Source of the DNA: a virus
Length of the DNA stretch: 64,000 nucleotides
Strand: one strand, 5' to 3'
IMG/VR virus record: IMGVR_UViG_3300023184_009676
Span: 33,276-97,275 of that record
Shown here in pieces: positions 38,184 through 46,899 of this stretch (within the stretch, counting starts at the first letter, position 1; each line of letters opens with the position of its first letter). The position numbers and the translations under genes were made by a program. The notes under the pieces are model-generated. The model saw nothing but the letters and a program-made list of their open reading frames with translations, was not told the origin of the DNA and ran no database searches.

Positions 38184-39331
38184 CAGATGAACTCCTTATG
38201 GTCGATGTTCTGCGGAGTCCTTGCCTCGACTTCTCGTAAGAACTGCTCCTTGTCTTCTGCCTTATGATAATCCGAGTATAGCTCCCAGAGAATCTTGTTG
38301 CTTTCGTGGGGCTTACATAGTTGAGTGCAAAAGGCAAACTTCTCTTTTTCTTCAATCAATTTCATCACTTCAAGCTTCAGACCTACATCGTTCCAGATGT
38401 CAATGAATGATTTTTCGTAAATGGAGCCGTAGCTATATTGTTTATGTCCACGATGATTCGTGCAGACGTAAACTAGCCCATCTGCTCCGATACATGGAGA
38501 GACTTGTGAGCCAAGGCACTTTTCGTATTTGCGCCCATATTTCTTTGGATCATCAATTAGGTCATCCAGCTTATATGTATTAGCTTGATACTTGCTGCCG
38601 AGAATAATGCTCGCTTCCTGAAGAATGTCTTTGGCGACTTTCCAAAAATCAGTATTCCTTTGAATACCAGACTCCCTTTCGATATTAACAATTTCTGGTT
38701 TGAACTGGCAATAAGTAATATCCATATCTTTGAAGAGATTGGCGAATGGGATTACTTCATTTACGTTTTCTGGGGTAACCACAAATCCAACTCCGACATT
38801 AATTCGATTGCCATGCGCTTTATTCGCAGCAATCATCTTTTGGATATTGGACATTACCTTATCCCAATCACACGATGACCTAGTGTGGCGAATTCGATTG
38901 TATGTGTCTGGAAGGCCAGCGTCTATAGAAAATCTCATCCAAGAGAAGTATTGCGCGATTACATCGAAAAGGTCGAACTTATCCAACAGGCTTCCGTTCG
39001 TGAACATGCCCATCTTTATAGAACCTTCTTCTCCGATTTTTATGATAGCCTTCTTTAAGTGCGGATTTACAGTTGGCTCCCCGCCCCCCGTCCAATTAAT
39101 AGCCTTCGCTTTAATTTTGATGAGTTCATCACATAATTTCAACAAGGCGGCTTCTGATAGAATTTGTTTCCCCGCGTGAACGTGTGAAGCTAGACAAAAA
39201 TTACAAGCATGATTGCATACGTTACTTGGGTCAATCTCCACCAGAATCGGCGGAGAGATATTCGCCTTTAACAACTGTTTAACGTAGTCGAAATTGGCTA
39301 GGATTTTATCCTGTGGCGAAAAGATATTCAT
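38183..39331 (-). CDS. Radical SAM enzyme with SPASM-like C-terminal cluster
   Basis: The start is taken at 39331 (MNIFSPQDKILANFDYV); a TTG-initiated frame to 39355 is possible. A GGAG site precedes this ATG by about 10 bases. PSNVCNHACNFC contains the CxxxCxxC that holds the radical SAM 4Fe-4S cluster. Next come TGGGEPTVNPHL (the GGE motif), MGMFTNGSLL and WMRFSIDAG. The C-terminal half has CLGSQVSPCIGADGLVYVC and CTQLCKPHESN, the SPASM-type cysteines that bind extra clusters. Such enzymes modify peptides or small molecules by radical chemistry. It overlaps the CgeB-like gene by one base and the upstream 48-residue gene by one base (TAATG). GC content is raised, as in its partner. Confidence 0.82.
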   Translation of the reverse strand: MNIFSPQDKILANFDYVKQLLKANISPPILVEIDPSNVCNHACNFCLASHVHAGKQILSEAALLKLCDELIKIKAKAINWTGGGEPTVNPHLKKAIIKIGEEGSIKMGMFTNGSLLDKFDLFDVIAQYFSWMRFSIDAGLPDTYNRIRHTRSSCDWDKVMSNIQKMIAANKAHGNRINVGVGFVVTPENVNEVIPFANLFKDMDITYCQFKPEIVNIERESGIQRNTDFWKVAKDILQEASIILGSKYQANTYKLDDLIDDPKKYGRKYEKCLGSQVSPCIGADGLVYVCTNHRGHKQYSYGSIYEKSFIDIWNDVGLKLEVMKLIEEKEKFAFCTQLCKPHESNKILWELYSDYHKAEDKEQFLREVEARTPQNIDHKEFI

Positions 39332-39477
39332 TAGTTTTTTTCTCCAAAAATACAAAAGGAGTTATTTATGTCAACTTGGGAATTAAAGATTTTTTGGTAT
39401 CCGGCTCTATCACGTAATCCTTTATGATGAACGGGGAAAAGATATTGCTGTATAGACTTTGTAATTTTCTTACTCAT
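39331..39477 (-). CDS. 48-residue unknown protein coupled to the radical SAM gene
   Basis: A frame of 48 codons plus stop. It begins at an ATG that overlaps the previous stop (ATGA, 39474-39477) and its TAA overlaps the next ATG (TAATG, 39329-39333). Both junctions are typical of coupled translation, which is the main reason to call it real. The product starts SKKITKSIQQYLFPVHHKG and ends in NNSFCIFGEKN. It has the size of a substrate peptide for radical SAM/SPASM enzymes, though no leader or core motif is recognisable. Other explanations are a short linker peptide or a regulatory ORF. Confidence 0.5.
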   Translation of the reverse strand: MSKKITKSIQQYLFPVHHKGLRDRAGYQKIFNSQVDINNSFCIFGEKN

Positions 39478-40286
39478 AGTTCATTATAAATCTGTTTGAT
39501 GCCATTTGTCAAGCTTATTTTTGGATTCCAGATATTTAAAATATATTTATCTGGGTCATTCTTTTTATTCATTTGAATGTCGTATGAGTCTCCAATAGAA
39601 ATTGATGCACCAGATATTGAAGAGATTAATTTAGCTATATCAATGATCTTTGTCCATTCAAAGTTTGTAATATGAAGATTTTCATTTCTGGGAATTTCTT
39701 GGTATTTATTCATTAAAATTTCAAGACATTCTGAGCAGTCGTCTGCGTGTAAAAATTGCCTCTCTTCTTCTCCAGAGGTTTTTATGGCGATATGACCCTT
39801 GTTTTTTGCTGCTTTTATAAAATCAGTGATTACATGGAACTTCTTTTCATCTGTCTCTAATCCGTAAACATTCCAAAATTTAACAAGCAATCCACCAAGA
39901 GTTTGAGTATACTTCTCTCCTATAGACTTTAATAATCCATAATTTGAATAACTCATATTTGCCATTTGACTAGAAGCAAACAAAAATGGGGTCTTGTATT
40001 TTTCTAAAGACTCGAAAGTATAAAGCATAAGCTTCATATTATTATCCATAAATTCTTTGGTATCTTGATATTTCTTCAAATATGTTGAGCCGCCAACATC
40101 AAAAGACAGGAAAAATACAAAATCTATATTAGGTAAGATAGAATCTAAGACAAATCTATTTCTTAAGTCTTCTTCTAAAGAGTTTTCTATATCAAATCCA
40201 ATGATATTATATCCTTTTTGAGATAAATAGTTTTTGAGGGAATGTCCTATTTGACCGCTAGAACCAAGTATTAAAATATTTTTCAT
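39474..40286 (-). CDS. NAD-dependent epimerase/dehydratase (extended SDR)
   Basis: 270 residues. The Rossmann start ILGSSGQIGHSLKNYL (G-x-x-G-x-x-G), then FFLSFDVGGSTYLKK and the phrase ASSQMANMSYSNYGLLKSIGEKY (Ser and Tyr-x3-Lys in YGLLK), all of extended SDR type. It would epimerise or reduce a sugar nucleotide, plausibly the product of the GMD or RfbH-type reactions. Its stop overlaps a short coupled ORF by 4 bases. Substrate cannot be predicted from sequence. Confidence 0.75.
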   Translation of the reverse strand: MKNILILGSSGQIGHSLKNYLSQKGYNIIGFDIENSLEEDLRNRFVLDSILPNIDFVFFLSFDVGGSTYLKKYQDTKEFMDNNMKLMLYTFESLEKYKTPFLFASSQMANMSYSNYGLLKSIGEKYTQTLGGLLVKFWNVYGLETDEKKFHVITDFIKAAKNKGHIAIKTSGEEERQFLHADDCSECLEILMNKYQEIPRNENLHITNFEWTKIIDIAKLISSISGASISIGDSYDIQMNKKNDPDKYILNIWNPKISLTNGIKQIYNEL

Positions 40287-40287
40287 T

Positions 40288-41118
40288 TTATGCGTGTTTT
40301 AAAAAACAATTTTCGTATAGCCATTTATCGGGCGAAGCGAATTTTTCAAATTTATCAAAATTTTCTTCAATTACTTGCTTTTTGTTATTATAGTCTTCTA
40401 CGCTAATTTTTGCCAGTATTTGTTTCAGGTCTTCTATTGTTTCCCAAGTATAAAATCCATCTTTATTAAAATGATTTGACATATTTGGGTCTCCCCAATA
40501 AATAGGAATACATCCCGAAGCAAAACAATCAATAATTTTATCTGTAAAATAATTGGGAAATCTACAGTTTTCCGCAACTATCATATACATATAGTCTTTA
40601 AATGGCGCCACTCTTCCATCTGGCTCATCGCTAAACCATTTGTAACCACTTCCCCAAAGTTCAAGTTCGGGGTGCAAATTCATGGATATCAATTTGTGGC
40701 GAAGCTGATGTCCTGGAGCATAATTTTTATTTGATGCAACAATTGATAATAATTTGCTCTTGGGATAGATTTTGCAATTTTGCTTTGGTATCCAACAAGC
40801 GCCACCGCAATAAGCTTGTTTATATTTTGGATTATTTGGGATTGGAGTGTAAGTATAAATATAATCAAATTTATGTTCTATTTGATGAATATGATTGATT
40901 ACATACGGTTTTATTATTGGGCTTTCTGCTGCTAGTGCAATTTTGTATTTTGATTTAACTTTGTCTACAATTGGGTCAAAACACATTTCATCTGTAAATA
41001 AAGATATGCCGTCAAATTCCATTAGCGGGGGCTTGATATATTCTACCAAAGGCTCTGGCCAATGCATATTAATATAAGGTCCATCTCCAGTATTCTTGTC
41101 AAAAAAATTAATTTTCAT
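40288..41118 (-). CDS. GT10-like (fucosyltransferase-type) glycosyltransferase
   Basis: 276 residues. The phrase CRFPNYFTDKIIDCFASGCIPIYWGDPN (split: NYFTDKIIDCFASG, then CIPIYWGDPN) is the classic alpha-1,3-fucosyltransferase motif Y-x-T-E-K-x-x-D-x-x-x-x-G-x-x-P-V-Y-x-G. The N-terminal half shows the family's short Rossmann (IALAAESPIIKPYVINHIHQ). The donor would be GDP-fucose or another GDP-deoxysugar. The gmd gene in this cluster supplies a GDP-6-deoxysugar intermediate, so the pairing is sensible. No transmembrane anchor is present. Confidence 0.75.
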   Translation of the reverse strand: MKINFFDKNTGDGPYINMHWPEPLVEYIKPPLMEFDGISLFTDEMCFDPIVDKVKSKYKIALAAESPIIKPYVINHIHQIEHKFDYIYTYTPIPNNPKYKQAYCGGACWIPKQNCKIYPKSKLLSIVASNKNYAPGHQLRHKLISMNLHPELELWGSGYKWFSDEPDGRVAPFKDYMYMIVAENCRFPNYFTDKIIDCFASGCIPIYWGDPNMSNHFNKDGFYTWETIEDLKQILAKISVEDYNNKKQVIEENFDKFEKFASPDKWLYENCFLKHA

Positions 41119-41813
41119 ATATTTTTTTTGTGTTCGTCTATCTTTTTCTCCAATTCTGTTTCTGTATAGTCTTGAAAATGCTGAAAACCTCGTGGGGACA
41201 TTTGGCGACCCAGATAATTAATTATTGCTTCTGGATTATTTGAAATATCATGGATATGAGAATATACGCATTCGTTTGCTTTGGCCGTTATATATCCTTT
41301 TGTTGCGGCTCTGTATGCAAGCTCTCTTTCGCAGCCAAGTGGGGAAGCAATTTCATCATAAACATAATCTCCGCAATCTTTTATCATTTTAGATTTTAAA
41401 CCCAAAACAAATCCCTGCGGTATTGATATTATGTCGTTTGGTTTTCCTCCCATTCCTACGCATGAAATTCCTATATTATCTGGTATAAGTGTCTCAACTA
41501 AAGACTTATATGTCGCTGGATGAACTGCGCAATCGTCACTCAACATTATTAAATATTTTGACCAAGAAATTTTGTATGCTAGATTTATAGCTTTTGCAAA
41601 TCCCATATTTTGACTGGAAAAAATAAATCTTGTTATTCTTGGCTCATTTTTTGCATATTCTAATATTTTCCAACTTTCTTCTGAGTAAAAATTTATAATT
41701 AAAATAAATTCATCGGGTGGGAATCCGCTATATGCTTCCTCGACTCTTTTTTTGATATTATCTAAAGATTTATAGCCTATCGTTAGTATTGCATAATTAT
41801 TTTTATTATCCAT
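41115..41813 (-). CDS. GT2-like glycosyltransferase
   Basis: The start is placed at 41813 because AAGGA lies 5 bases before it; an upstream ATG at 41831 is possible. About 232 residues. The N-terminal Rossmann is ILTIGYKSLDNIKKR and the donor site LIMLSDDCAVHP (DxD-like DDC). GGKPNDIISIPQGFVLGLKSKMI covers the acceptor region. It overlaps the upstream GT8-like gene by 8 bases and the next gene by 4. It transfers one sugar in an oligosaccharide chain; donor and acceptor unknown. Confidence 0.7.
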   Translation of the reverse strand: MDNKNNYAILTIGYKSLDNIKKRVEEAYSGFPPDEFILIINFYSEESWKILEYAKNEPRITRFIFSSQNMGFAKAINLAYKISWSKYLIMLSDDCAVHPATYKSLVETLIPDNIGISCVGMGGKPNDIISIPQGFVLGLKSKMIKDCGDYVYDEIASPLGCERELAYRAATKGYITAKANECVYSHIHDISNNPEAIINYLGRQMSPRGFQHFQDYTETELEKKIDEHKKNI

Positions 41814-42498
41814 AGAGTTCCTTATAGTCATTTTCTATTGTTTGGAATTTATTTCCATTTCCATACTTGCATGGACCGGCATAATGAATAAAATCGGAGT
41901 TATATCTATTATTCTGTTCGTCAAATTCTCCCAAATCCATTCTGTTGAAGCTATGAGATAAAGATTTAAATGGAATTTTGTTCTTGGCTACAGCAAAATT
42001 TAAAGCAGTTTGCTCTCCTCCGTCAATGCTAAAGCATTTTTGTGTAAATTGAATTTTTGAAATCAAAGAAAATAGATTAACATGAGGCTTTGAATATAAA
42101 ACGCACCCAGAATTAAAATACATTTTTCTGTTATCTATCAACGGCCATTCAAAATCTGGACTATAAGTATCAATCCAGGAGTCCCTTTTCATATGTTCTG
42201 CATTGCTGTTTTCATTGAATGCGTATAAATAATTTTCGTCTGGATACTCTTCAAATATATTTTTTGCAGAAGGGGTGACTAATACGTCTGCATCTAAACA
42301 TAATACTCTATCATATTCTTCCAAGAGTTCCAAACATTGAAGTTTTTCAAAATAGTGATTTATAAAATTATATTTTTGCCCATTGCACAAAAAGAAAGAC
42401 AATTGATATTTTTCTGCGTATTTTGCTATGGAATTTAAACAAAATTTATATCTGGAAGGATCTCCAAGAGCCAAGCTGAATATTGCTAATTTTTTCAT
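41806..42498 (-). CDS. GT8-like glycosyltransferase
   Basis: 230 residues. It starts with KLAIFSLALGDPSRYKFCLNSI, a GT-A strand and helix. VLCLDADVLVTPSAKNIFEEY is the DxD metal site. YFNSGCVLYSKPHVNLF fits the family's NxG pattern (N-S-G). SIDGGEQTALNFAVAKNKI and FIHYAGPCKYGNGNKF (His-x-x-G) match GT8 C-terminal ligands. It overlaps the preceding GT9-like gene by 53 bases, an unusually long overlap for a gene pair but with intact proteins on both sides. Likely transfers glucose, galactose or N-acetylglucosamine. Confidence 0.72.
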   Translation of the reverse strand: MKKLAIFSLALGDPSRYKFCLNSIAKYAEKYQLSFFLCNGQKYNFINHYFEKLQCLELLEEYDRVLCLDADVLVTPSAKNIFEEYPDENYLYAFNENSNAEHMKRDSWIDTYSPDFEWPLIDNRKMYFNSGCVLYSKPHVNLFSLISKIQFTQKCFSIDGGEQTALNFAVAKNKIPFKSLSHSFNRMDLGEFDEQNNRYNSDFIHYAGPCKYGNGNKFQTIENDYKELYG

Positions 42499-43486
42499 TA
42501 TTTATAACTTCTTTTATTATATATTCTGCGAGTAATTTCGGAGATAAATTCTCGCATTCTCTTTTGCATGATTGAGATAAATTTTCTCCACCAAAAGCTT
42601 CTAAAAAATATGATGGACATTTCTTTCTGCATTCTAAATGCAAATGACTTGGGAAAAATGAATTCCCAAGTTTAAAAAATTCTACTTTATTAATTAAACA
42701 CGCTTGAAACAAAACAATGGGCTTATTTCTTATATTAAATGCATGATGTACTCCGCCATCACTCATTATTCCATAATCCATATAATCTACATTCCTTATT
42801 AAATTAAAAATGTCTCCTGTGTCTGGGCAATGCTCGTCTCCAATTCCAAAATTTTCTTGAGAAAATTCAAATATTTTTATTCTAGGATTGGAATACTTTA
42901 ATGTTTTTACTAGCTCTTTCCATGATTCTAGCCCTTTCATACCATTAAATCTGAACCCTTTTCCATCGCAATAGGGGTGAGGCGTTGTTTTGCCTGAAAG
43001 TTTTGTGGTGGGAACAATTCCTACGTTAATAAAATTAGTATTATTTTCGTATTTTGGCACATTTATTTCTGATAAAAAGCTTTGTTTTTTATCAAAAAGT
43101 AAGTTTTCTAGCCCTAATTGAAGTAGGTAATTCAATGTGATTATATTTGCTGTTGGATGGTTTTCTAAAAGTTCTGCATTATCTTTCCAGAACGCAAACG
43201 TCTTTGGGTGCCAATCTGGATAAATTACCTTTATATTTTCTATTTTCTCATCTGAAAGGGCGTATTGATGATAATTAACGTATATTTCTTGCTGATTCGG
43301 TTCTCTAACCAAGTCTACGTTTTTATCCAATTTAAATATATCTATAAGAAATCCATAAGTGATTACTTCTAGGGTGCAATCTGGATATATTGATTTTAAA
43401 ATCTTGGGAACAAAAGTAAAAATTAAACTATCCCCAAGGTTTTTTGGGAATATCCATCTTGGAAAATATAATCGAATATTTTTCAT
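42446..43486 (-). CDS. GT9/heptosyltransferase-like glycosyltransferase
   Basis: 346 residues. N-terminal GDSLIFTFVPKILKSIYPDCTLEVITYG matches the glycosyltransferase-9 start (G-D-x-L-x-x-x-P-x-L-x-x-L-K-x-x-x-P-x-A-x-I). The C-terminal half has MDYGIMSDGGVHHAFNIRNKPIVLFQ, like the donor loop (SDGGxxH). Cysteines near the end (ECRKKCPSYF, SCKRECENL) may bind a metal. It is a complete, unsplit version of the fold, in contrast with the split one at 13165-16289. Heptose or another ADP-sugar donor is likely. Confidence 0.65.
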   Translation of the reverse strand: MKNIRLYFPRWIFPKNLGDSLIFTFVPKILKSIYPDCTLEVITYGFLIDIFKLDKNVDLVREPNQQEIYVNYHQYALSDEKIENIKVIYPDWHPKTFAFWKDNAELLENHPTANIITLNYLLQLGLENLLFDKKQSFLSEINVPKYENNTNFINVGIVPTTKLSGKTTPHPYCDGKGFRFNGMKGLESWKELVKTLKYSNPRIKIFEFSQENFGIGDEHCPDTGDIFNLIRNVDYMDYGIMSDGGVHHAFNIRNKPIVLFQACLINKVEFFKLGNSFFPSHLHLECRKKCPSYFLEAFGGENLSQSCKRECENLSPKLLAEYIIKEVINNEKISNIQLGSWRSFQI

Positions 43487-43489
43487 CTT

Positions 43490-44308
43490 TTATTTTATTA
43501 ACTCCTTTAGTCCATTTTTTATGTCTATTTTTTGGATAAAGCCTAATTCTTTTATCTTTTTGCAATCTAAGACCATGTCTTTCGCCTGTACTATTTTATG
43601 GAAGCTTGATGCCTCTAAAGGAGTAATTTTACTGGTGGAACCAGTTTCTTGTATTATAAAATCAATCATTTCTCTAAAGTTTTGTGGAATTCCGCTCCCT
43701 ATATTTATTATCTGATTGTGGTCTGAATTATTAATACATAAATTGATTGCATTACATACATCAGAGACATGCATATAATCTCTTACAAATTGTCCATCAT
43801 TATATAATTCTATATCTTCTTTATTTTTTATTTTTTTGACAAGATACTGTAACGCATTTTTTTGTTTAGATATTCCTTTGTCATTCTTACCGTAAACATT
43901 ACATAGTCGAAGTATTCTATATTTTATATTAAACGTTGCGCAGTAGCTTATAATTAAATCTTCTGCGCATTTTTTTGTTATACTATAAAAACCTTTTGGA
44001 TTACAGCAAAAATCTTCCTTCGCTGGTAAATCAACATTTCCATAAACAAACCAGCTGCTTATAAAATTAAAAGTAATATCTTTGTCTTTGCAGTGACTTA
44101 ATACTTTTAATAATTTAATTAAATTTGTATTTACATCTTTGTAGATATCATCAAATACATGATAATTATGAGTGGTGCTAATCATGTATAGCACATCTTT
44201 AAATAAGGGAATATCGCCTGCCCTGTTGTGTATATGGGTAGATTCAGGGTACAGATTATAATAATTGCTACCTATAAATCCTGTGCCGCCAAATAAGTCA
44301 ACTTTCAT
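43490..44308 (-). CDS. NAD-dependent epimerase/dehydratase (SDR)
   Basis: 272 residues. GGTGFIGSNYYNLY gives the G-x-x-G-x-x-G start. MISTTHNYHVFDD is the NAD loop. SSWFVYGNVDLPAKED has the serine, and GFYSITKKCAED has the catalytic Tyr-x3-Lys. VRDYMHVSDVCNAI is the substrate-binding Arg-Asp-Tyr phrase (R-D-x-x-x-V-x-D). It overlaps the start of the RfbH-type gene by 11 bases. As a neighbour of a 3-dehydrase, it may carry out the final reduction or epimerisation of a dideoxysugar. Confidence 0.75.
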   Translation of the reverse strand: MKVDLFGGTGFIGSNYYNLYPESTHIHNRAGDIPLFKDVLYMISTTHNYHVFDDIYKDVNTNLIKLLKVLSHCKDKDITFNFISSWFVYGNVDLPAKEDFCCNPKGFYSITKKCAEDLIISYCATFNIKYRILRLCNVYGKNDKGISKQKNALQYLVKKIKNKEDIELYNDGQFVRDYMHVSDVCNAINLCINNSDHNQIINIGSGIPQNFREMIDFIIQETGSTSKITPLEASSFHKIVQAKDMVLDCKKIKELGFIQKIDIKNGLKELIK

Positions 44309-45599
44309 ATTTCGACAAAACTTCTTGAATATATTCTATATTTTCTTTTGATATTGTTGGGGAGCATCCGACAAAGAATACTAAATCCAGAACTTTATTC
44401 GATTCTGGATATTTTTGATAATCATCAAGGTGTTTATAGCCTTTATGCATTAGGAGATTGCCTGCAAAATAATTACGGGTCTGTATTCCATTTTTCTCCA
44501 AATAATTAACTAGATTGAGCTTTTGAGTCTTATTGTTGCAAATGATAGGTACTCCAAATGGAACCCAATCTGTATCACTCAAGCATTTTGGAAATCTTAT
44601 GTCTTTTACGTTATCTTTGAACACTTTCCATATTTCTAATAAATTATCTGCTCTTTTTTCACAAATAAATTCAAGTTTTTTTAATTGTTCAATTCCTATT
44701 GCTCCTTGCAAGTCTAAAGGTTTTAGATTGTATCCAATTCTATTGAATACATATTTATGGTCAATTATTGTGTCTGGAAAGTCACTTAGCCAGTTTGAAA
44801 ATCTTTTTCCACAAGAGCCATTGGCCAAAAGATTACATGTTCCTACGCACCAGCAATCTCTTCCCCAAGTTCCATAGCTTCTAGCTAATTGAACAAGTTC
44901 TTCCATATTAGAAGATACCATGCCTCCTTCAAGGGTAGTAATTTCGTGAGCTGGGTAAAAAGAACATGATGAAGCTACGGCATACTCATTTAAATATCTA
45001 CCTTTCCATTTTGAACCCAAAGAATCGCAGTTATCTAGCAAAAGACTAATATCTCTTGATTCACAGATATTTAATAAAACATCCATGTCGGGTGGATTAC
45101 CCAATACTGGGCTAAGAAATATTGCTTTTGTATTATCCGTAATCTTGTCTTTTATCTTGCTAAGGTCAAAATTTAATGTATCCCATTCAATATCTACAAA
45201 TACTGGCTTTAATCCATTTTGGACGATAGAAGATACTGTCGTTGGGAAGCCCACAGCGGAAACGATGATTTCGTCTCCGTCTTGCCATTTAAAATACTCC
45301 TTGCAAGCAGCAATTAAGAGTAGGTTTGCTGAACTTCCGCTATTAGTAAAAAAAGAAAATTTTTGATTTATTTTGTTGCTAAATTCCTTTTCAAATTGAG
45401 CGCAAGTTTCTCCGGAGCTTGACCATTTTCCAAATAATAGGGTTTCGATTGCTGCCGCCATTTCATTTTCATCAAAATAAGCTCCAGAATAATATACTTT
45501 ATTTTTTGGGGCATTTAGATTATGGCAAAACTTTGGAAGATTTCCATGCTCTTCTTGGAGTTTTAATATAAAATTTTTTATAATTTCTCTTTTGCTCAT
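44298..45599 (-). CDS. RfbH-type 3-dehydrase (DegT fold, PMP/Fe-S)
   Basis: 433 residues, usual for RfbH/DdhC. It belongs to the DegT/DnrJ/EryC1 fold, but the lysine that binds PLP is replaced by histidine in SFYPAHEITTLEGGMV. That change marks 3-dehydrases of the E1/ColD type rather than aminotransferases. The phrase RDCWCVGTCNLLANGSCGKRF (split: RDCWCVGTCNLL, then ANGSCGKRF) matches the E1 [2Fe-2S] ligand group of CDP-4-keto-6-deoxyglucose-3-dehydrase. It would remove the C3 hydroxyl of a 4-keto-6-deoxy sugar nucleotide. No rfbF/rfbG or reductase partner was recognised in the window. Confidence 0.82.
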   Translation of the reverse strand: MSKREIIKNFILKLQEEHGNLPKFCHNLNAPKNKVYYSGAYFDENEMAAAIETLLFGKWSSSGETCAQFEKEFSNKINQKFSFFTNSGSSANLLLIAACKEYFKWQDGDEIIVSAVGFPTTVSSIVQNGLKPVFVDIEWDTLNFDLSKIKDKITDNTKAIFLSPVLGNPPDMDVLLNICESRDISLLLDNCDSLGSKWKGRYLNEYAVASSCSFYPAHEITTLEGGMVSSNMEELVQLARSYGTWGRDCWCVGTCNLLANGSCGKRFSNWLSDFPDTIIDHKYVFNRIGYNLKPLDLQGAIGIEQLKKLEFICEKRADNLLEIWKVFKDNVKDIRFPKCLSDTDWVPFGVPIICNNKTQKLNLVNYLEKNGIQTRNYFAGNLLMHKGYKHLDDYQKYPESNKVLDLVFFVGCSPTISKENIEYIQEVLSKYES

Positions 45600-45602
45600 A
45601 GT

Positions 45603-46340
45603 CTATTGTGATTTTTGTTTGTCGAATCCAATTCTATCATGATTGGTAAGAAACTTTAAATATATTTTTTCTGCACCTTTGTTTATTTTTTCTGAATATT
45701 CTGGGCTTCTGTTTTCGTAGTCATAAGTATAATTGACTAAAAGCTTTGGAATATTATAAAATTCATAATGTTTCACCGCTCTGCTAAATAAATCATAATC
45801 TTCGCTGACGCAAGAATCGTCGTATCCTCCACATTTGGTTAATATTCTTTTATTAAAAATTAAAGATGGATGAGCCATTGGATTATTACCTATATGGTAA
45901 CTATGAAGAATTTGTTCGTGTGTTTCTGGATAAAAAACTTCTCTAATGCCATCTTTCGTATAGAAAAACATACCTGTTCCACAAACATCAATTTTATTTT
46001 CAATTACAAATGGGAATTGAATCTCTATCTTGTTTGGCAGCCATTCATCATCACAATCAAGAATAGAAAAATAATCGCAGTGATTAATTTTCATTGCCGC
46101 AAAAAGGCTGGTATTTCTTCCTGCAACCAATCCTTTTTCTGGACTTGTTGCGTAAATTATGTTTTCATATTTTGATATTACTTCCAAAAGATTATCTGTT
46201 GAAGCAAGGTCATTAACCACGACTATCTTGTAATTGAATATTCCTTTTTTAAAAACGGTTTGATTAACTACGGAATCGAGGGCTTTTTTTATTATTTTTG
46301 ATCCGTTTTTCACCGTCATTAATATTGCGATTGTTTCCAT
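45603..46340 (-). CDS. GT2 glycosyltransferase
   Basis: 245 residues. IAILMTVKNGSKIIKKALDSVVNQT is a typical GT2 N-terminus. IVVVNDLASTDNLLEVI gives the first Asp. FSILDCDDEWLPNKIEIQ has the DxD (DCDDEW). GGYDDSCVSEDYDLFSRAVKH carries the catalytic ED motif. It uses a UDP- or dTDP-sugar to add a hexose. It sits 3 bases from the RfbH gene. Confidence 0.78.
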   Translation of the reverse strand: METIAILMTVKNGSKIIKKALDSVVNQTVFKKGIFNYKIVVVNDLASTDNLLEVISKYENIIYATSPEKGLVAGRNTSLFAAMKINHCDYFSILDCDDEWLPNKIEIQFPFVIENKIDVCGTGMFFYTKDGIREVFYPETHEQILHSYHIGNNPMAHPSLIFNKRILTKCGGYDDSCVSEDYDLFSRAVKHYEFYNIPKLLVNYTYDYENRSPEYSEKINKGAEKIYLKFLTNHDRIGFDKQKSQ

Positions 46341-46350
46341 ATTTTTGCCA

Positions 46351-46896
46351 TTATTGTACTTTGACTATCCAAGAAGAGTCTCCAAATTGCTGATTTATTC
46401 CCCCCAGAGTATCTTTAATGGCGTTTTGAACAGTTTGCCAACCAATATCGTGTCCACCAATAAAGCCGCTTTTCTTTATTTTTGGAAGCCAATTATTAAT
46501 ATCGTCTTTTAAATCTTGATAAGCGTGAGAGCCATCTAAATATACAAAGTCTAAACTATTTTCTTCAAACTTTTCGGACGCTTCTTTACTTGTCATTTTC
46601 ATTTTGATGATTTTTGAAGAATCTTTTATGTTTTCATCAAAGAGGCTCTCCACTTCATTCATATTTCCTTTTTGAGAAGCTCCATCGTTTGGGTCGTAAA
46701 AATCTTTCCAGGGGTCAACAGCAAAAATTTTAATTATTTTATCGCTAGACTCCCACATTAACGTGGATTCACCATAATAACAACCCACTTCAACCATGGT
46801 AGATTCTGGATTTAATAAAGAGATAATGTCTTCAATACCAAGTGATCCCTCTGGTCTCATTCCTGTGTTTGGTAAAGTTTTACATATTTTTTTCAT
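46351..46896 (-). CDS. Class I SAM-dependent methyltransferase (Methyltransf_24 type)
   Basis: 181 residues. Motif I MVEVGCYYGESTLMWESS binds SAM, FAVDPW follows as the acidic loop, and DFVYLDGSHAYQDLKDDINNWLPKI is the family's LDGxHxY segment. FIGGHDIGWQTVQNAI ends it. Such enzymes often O-methylate sugars or rhamnose-type residues. It lies between glycosyltransferase genes, so it probably modifies the glycan made by this cluster. Confidence 0.72.
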   Translation of the reverse strand: MKKICKTLPNTGMRPEGSLGIEDIISLLNPESTMVEVGCYYGESTLMWESSDKIIKIFAVDPWKDFYDPNDGASQKGNMNEVESLFDENIKDSSKIIKMKMTSKEASEKFEENSLDFVYLDGSHAYQDLKDDINNWLPKIKKSGFIGGHDIGWQTVQNAIKDTLGGINQQFGDSSWIVKVQ

Positions 46897-46899
46897 ATT

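Noticed and set aside
39332-39355. Longer radical SAM start (TTG at 39355)
   Set aside because: The ATG at 39331 has a GGAG site and overlaps the upstream stop as TAATG.
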